From: Oscillatoriaceae cyanobacterium M33_DOE_052
GTDB taxonomy: Bacteria; Cyanobacteriota; Cyanobacteriia; Cyanobacteriales; Laspinemataceae
Assembly: GCA_015296065.1 (NCBI GenBank)
Contig: DVDU01000138.1
Span: 1-45,378 of the forward strand
Direction: 5' to 3'
Length of the DNA stretch: 45,378 nt
In this document: one piece after another, positions 42,470-45,378 of the stretch
Position numbering within the stretch: the first letter of the stretch is position 1
Layout of the letters: every line of letters begins with the position of its first letter
Notes under the pieces: model-generated
Seen by the model: the letters and a program-made list of their open reading frames with translations, nothing else
Databases searched by the model: none
What the model was told of the DNA's origin: nothing
Position numbers and translations under genes: made by a program

Positions 42470-43063
42470 TTTAGCTGCTATCTGTTATTTGTTACTCATT
42501 TGGGTCTGGGGCGGCAACCCCACAGGCAGTTTCCGCCATCTTGGCAAAACGCCACAAACTCCTATTATATCAAAATTGGGATAATTCTTACATGGAAGCA
42601 CTGGGAGCCAGAGGAACCGGGGAGATGGGGCGTTGGGGTGGTGGGGGGGAACTGCGGGGAATCCCTTTGGCACCTAATCGGATTTGGATTTAGTGATGCA
42701 ACAGATATCCTGGGGTAAATTAAAATATTTCAAACTGGGAAAGGCTGATTACAGCTTGTTCCCCAGTAGGGGCGATTCGCGAATCGCCCCTACGCCGATC
42801 AGATTATTTCTGAACAGGCTGTAATTGATACCTGCTATATAATTAGCAAAAAAATAGATTTTTCCAGAAACATTGGCGTTTTGATTTACGTCTTGACTCT
42901 CAAAGCATAAATTATGTTACATCTTGCCAGCGAAGTGATATTTTTCTCTATCAATAAAAATTATTTCACTGCCCCTTGGGTGGCTAGCCTCCATCCCAAG
43001 CGCACAGCAAGCGATCACCTGTAATGCTTCCTACCAAATGAACTTTCCTGTAGAAGGAGCCGA
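42470..43063. other. intergenic region with repeats
   Basis: Holds the rplY leader (42470-42570), a G-rich low-complexity tract (42610-42655, GGGGAGATGGGGCG-type) and the second 28-bp palindrome (42766-42793). TACAGCTTGTTC (42751-42762) and GAACAGGCTGTA (42813-42824) pair imperfectly around it. 42830-43060 is AT-rich with no gene recognised. Confidence 0.5.
42766..42793. repeat. 28-bp perfect palindrome, copy 2
   Basis: Identical to 3511-3538. It is flanked here by an outer inverted repeat, (T)ACAGCTTGTTC/GAACAGGCTGTA, so the whole element may span 42751-42824. Confidence 0.85.
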
Positions 43064-43540
43064 TTAACGGCGGGGGGCGGAGAGGTTTTCTAATATTAAC
43101 TGTCCCGGCTCTATCCGAATCGCGAACTGAGACAAAATATCTTGACCGATAATACCATATTGGCCAGACCACAACACACCAATATCGGTTGTCACCTTAT
43201 GACCCCCGAAATTAACTTCCACCTGTACCAGGGGAGATCGACGCATAGATAAAGCTTCTGCCCCAATTTGGTAGTATATCTGTCCCTGGTGTCCCAGAGC
43301 ATTTGTCAAACCCAAGCTCTGAGCTTGGGCAAAGGTTAAAAATGAGTGGGTACTCCCACTGTCGATTAATAATTTCTGGGCTTTCCCATTCACTTCTACT
43401 TGTACGAATGGCAATCCTCCCTCTCGTCGGATTGGGACAACACCTCCCCACGCTGCCTCCGGGAGGATTCCGATCGCCACAGAAAAAACACATAGGCAAA
43501 CGCTGCCCATCATCCGAGAAATTGCCGAGATTTTTTTCAT
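43064..43540 (-). CDS. retropepsin-like aspartic protease
   Basis: 158 aa from ATG 43540. Signal peptide (MMGSVCLCVFSVAIGILPEAAWG), then a single-domain clan AA protease: catalytic LLIDSGSTHSFLT (D at residue 60), strand VQVEVNFGGHKVTTDIGVL, and the C-terminal GIIGQDILSQFAIRIE, equivalent to the G-[IL]-[IL]-G-x-D turn. It should be active as a dimer outside the cytoplasm; no natural substrate is known. A TTG four codons upstream is open, but the ATG has GGTGA ahead of it. Confidence 0.8.
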   Translation of the reverse strand: MKKISAISRMMGSVCLCVFSVAIGILPEAAWGGVVPIRREGGLPFVQVEVNGKAQKLLIDSGSTHSFLTFAQAQSLGLTNALGHQGQIYYQIGAEALSMRRSPLVQVEVNFGGHKVTTDIGVLWSGQYGIIGQDILSQFAIRIEPGQLILENLSAPRR

Positions 43541-44252
43541 AAGTATCACCAATTTAATTACTGTGTAATCAGCAGCATAATTTGTGCGTCCCTCAATTCA
43601 GCCATAGCTGCCAAGGAGCGCTAGTCATTGTGTGGTAGCTCTTAGCTTTTGTTTTGATGGAGAGCGACCTTATCTGACTGTGCTTGTTGGGATGTAGATA
43701 TCTCTCGTTACCGAGAAAATATTCTGTTTTGAATTGATTGGTCAAATAACCCCCATTTTTCTGATGACAATAATTTTCATCGTCTAGCCATGCCAAACTT
43801 TAGCATAGTAATAACCTGCTGACTGACAATATATAGATTGGGTGAATGACCGTTACTACGAAAGACAATTAGTCGGCCATACCAGATACCTGTTTCTTCG
43901 CTAAATACCAGTATTAGCTTACCGCTTCATCAAAAACCTCCAAGAAAAGAATAAACAACTTGTGATTTGATGAGATTCACCTGGTGAAAAGGCGAAAAAT
44001 TGTGTACTTTTCTCTCAAGTAGTATCTATTACAAATGTTAACGAAATGTAAAAATATTGGCATCAGTGAAATTACGGAAATTGATTTGATGCTAAGCGGA
44101 ATCGCCTTTATTTTATCTGGGCGAAAATATAGACATATGTCATATATTTATCAATTATAATAAATTTTTATAAAAGAATATAATTTTTATCAAAATTTGG
44201 CACAGATAGGTTAAATATCTGTGGTTTTGCCAACTGATGATATTACCCATCT
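43541..44252. other. AT-rich region without recognised genes
   Basis: About 700 bp. A 67-codon frame at 43593-43796 (minus) has no family features and no good ribosome-binding site. 43970-44220 is strongly AT-rich (for example TATAATAAATTTTTATAA near 44157). I see no repeats of the families found elsewhere. Confidence 0.4.
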
Positions 44253-44438
44253 ATGGAATCATTGATGACCTTAACCATCTCTGGAGAAACCTGGTTTATG
44301 GCTAACCGAGATGTGCGAGAACTGACTGGATTCATGGCACACCATAGAATTAGCCTGATAGAGGATATACCTCGACAACCAGTGATTTGGTGTCTGTGGT
44401 GGAGTTATTCCCGGTGGTACGGCCTGATGATGAGTTAA
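44253..44438 (+). CDS. small hypothetical protein
   Basis: 61 aa. Contains TISGETWFMANRDVRELTGFMAHHRISLIEDIP followed by a tryptophan-rich tail (IWCLWWSYSRWYG). The composition is unlike random translation and the frame begins with two nearby ATGs (44253 and 44265), but there is no clear ribosome-binding site and I recognise no family. It could be a real short gene or a remnant. It ends 37 bases before rsmD on the same strand. Confidence 0.35.
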   Translation: MESLMTLTISGETWFMANRDVRELTGFMAHHRISLIEDIPRQPVIWCLWWSYSRWYGLMMS

Positions 44439-44475
44439 GATTTGAAGATATTTTAAGCTCTAAGTATATCTGGTT

Positions 44476-45033
44476 ATGAGTTTGAGAATTTATGGGGGGC
44501 GGCTGCTGAAAACTATGCCGGGTCAGGAAACTAGACCGACGGCGGCGCGGGTGCGGGAAGCGGTGTTTAATATCTGGCAGGGGACGATTAGTGATTGTCG
44601 GTGGCTGGACCTGTGCGCTGGTTCTGGGGCGATGAGTGCGGAGGCCCTGTGTCGGGGGGCAGCGCGGGTGGTGGCGATCGAGCGTTCACCACGCGCCAGC
44701 GCCATCCTCCAAGAGAATTTAACCAAAGTGGCCACTGAGGAGCAAAATTGGACTATTCTGCGGGGAGATGTACTAAAACGCTTGGAAAAACTACCCCCAG
44801 AGCAGTTCGATCGCATTTACTTCGATCCACCCTACGATAGCGATTTATACTTACCAGTCTTAGAGGCGATCGCGCATCACCAGTTACTGGCTCCCACAGG
44901 AGAAATGGCCGTGGAACACAGCACCAAATCTCCCCCCATAACTACCTATTCAGCCCAAGACACCTTAGAAATCTGTCGGGAGAAAGCCTACGGCAGCACT
45001 GCCGTGACTTTCTACCGACCAATTACAGTTTAA
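44476..45033 (+). CDS. rsmD: 16S rRNA (guanine(966)-N2)-methyltransferase
   Basis: 185 aa. N-terminal RsmD hallmark MSLRIYGGRLLKTMPGQETRPTAARVREAVFNI (ETRPT at 18-22), SAM-binding DLCAGSG (45-51), and the catalytic N6/N2-methyltransferase motif DPPY (117-120). It methylates G966 of 16S rRNA in the small ribosomal subunit. Start ATG 44476. It converges on petG, whose stop is 20 bases beyond the rsmD stop. Confidence 0.92.
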   Translation: MSLRIYGGRLLKTMPGQETRPTAARVREAVFNIWQGTISDCRWLDLCAGSGAMSAEALCRGAARVVAIERSPRASAILQENLTKVATEEQNWTILRGDVLKRLEKLPPEQFDRIYFDPPYDSDLYLPVLEAIAHHQLLAPTGEMAVEHSTKSPPITTYSAQDTLEICREKAYGSTAVTFYRPITV

Positions 45034-45053
45034 GGAGCGGGCAAGCCTTGTCC

Positions 45054-45149
45054 TTAGCGCTGATACTGTTGGTAAGCAGCGAAAAACAAACCCGCCAGTG
45101 TCACCACAATCAATCCGAGGACGATGCCTGATAGTAAGGGCTCTACCAT
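45054..45149 (-). CDS. petG: cytochrome b6f complex subunit PetG
   Basis: A 31-codon gene starting [20 protein letters not shown], one TM helix, ending AAYQQYQR. The first 28 residues match PetG closely, so the identification is firm. The family is normally 37-38 aa with KRGNQ or similar after the last Tyr; here a TAA falls right after QYQR, so the tail is about six residues short. ATG 45149 has AAGGAG ten bases upstream. PetG is required for b6f stability. Confidence 0.9.
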   Translation of the reverse strand: MVEPLLSGIVLGLIVVTLAGLFFAAYQQYQR

Positions 45150-45234
45150 TTGTTTAGTTCTCCTTGTGATCCGTAGGGACGGAAGCACGTTAACTTTTTT
45201 TGCCAATTTCTCATCGTACTAGGTTTAGAGACCC

Positions 45235-45378
45235 GTGGGGAGTGTGGTCAGGGTGGGGAGTGTGGGGAGTGTGGTCAGGGTGGGGAGTGTGGGGAGTGTG
45301 GGAAGTGTGGGGAGTGTGGGAAGTGTGGGGAGTGTGGGGAGTTTGGGAAGTGTGGGGAGTGTGGGGAGTGTGGGAAGC
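45235..45378. repeat. nonamer tandem array (GTGTGGGGA) to the window end
   Basis: About 15 units of GTGTGGGGA and variants (GTGTGGGAA, GTGTGGTCA). It continues past the last base, so its full length is unknown. The same nonamer encodes (VGS)n in the glycosyltransferase. It lies upstream of petG. Confidence 0.92.

Noticed and set aside
43593-43796. 67-codon minus-strand frame
   Set aside because: No ribosome-binding site, no family features, AT-rich random-looking composition.

Overview
The window is chromosomal DNA of a cyanobacterium. Marker genes are psbU (extrinsic photosystem II protein), petG (cytochrome b6f subunit), btpA (photosystem I biogenesis), a VKOR-thioredoxin fusion of the LTO1 type, a KGK-domain protein, a DUF3120 protein and a PatA/PixG-type response regulator. 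Copies of the HIP1 octamer GCGATCGC are scattered through the genes. The abundant short tandem and palindromic repeats between genes suggest a repeat-rich, probably filamentous (Oscillatoriales-like) genome; that lineage assignment is inference.

Layout. 1-3.5 kb: PATAN-REC response regulator and glutathione reductase. 3.6-8.4 kb (minus): a glycosyltransferase with two tandem GT4 units, followed one base later by a UvrD-type helicase. 8.5-13.3 kb (plus): cysS, an AI-2E family permease and a hybrid sensor kinase broken by a one-base frameshift. 13.4-19 kb: two GNAT acetyltransferases, a dynamin-like GTPase, a KGK protein, a truncated second KGK-like start, and a two-TM protein. 19.2-23.2 kb (minus): a tightly overlapping seven-gene Mrp-type cation/proton antiporter operon (C-D-E-F-G-DUF4040-B). 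23.6-25.2 kb: two decayed IS630-family transposase genes side by side. 25.9-33.8 kb: Gfo/Idh/MocA oxidoreductase, SGNH hydrolase, btpA, VKOR-Trx, a CHASE2-PAS-GGDEF diguanylate cyclase and a small exported protein with a good promoter. 33.8-42.5 kb: nadB, psbU, an FHA-adenylate cyclase, DUF3120, uppP, a small membrane protein, a phosphotransferase/P-loop kinase fusion and rplY. 42.5-45.4 kb: a retropepsin-like protease, rsmD, petG and a tandem-repeat array running off the end.

The most striking layer is the repeats. Seven intergenic arrays are built on 7-bp units (AAAGGAC, CATTTGT/TGTCCTT, AATGACC, AATTGAT). Two of them form long inverted repeats between convergent genes. One contains the ATG of the glycosyltransferase, and another supplies the stop codon of the kinase fusion. 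Related low-complexity repeats sit in frame inside the glycosyltransferase and cysS. Several palindromic, MITE-like elements recur, including one perfect 28-bp palindrome present twice.

The genes are mostly housekeeping and photosynthetic. No new multi-gene defence or biosynthetic system is evident. The best leads are the behaviour of the repeats, a degenerate CRISPR-repeat-like relic at 37.6-37.76 kb, and an FHA-cyclase with the Lys/Thr signature of bicarbonate-responsive enzymes. Start codons were re-chosen where ribosome-binding sites or family alignments favoured a start other than the longest one; this is stated per gene.
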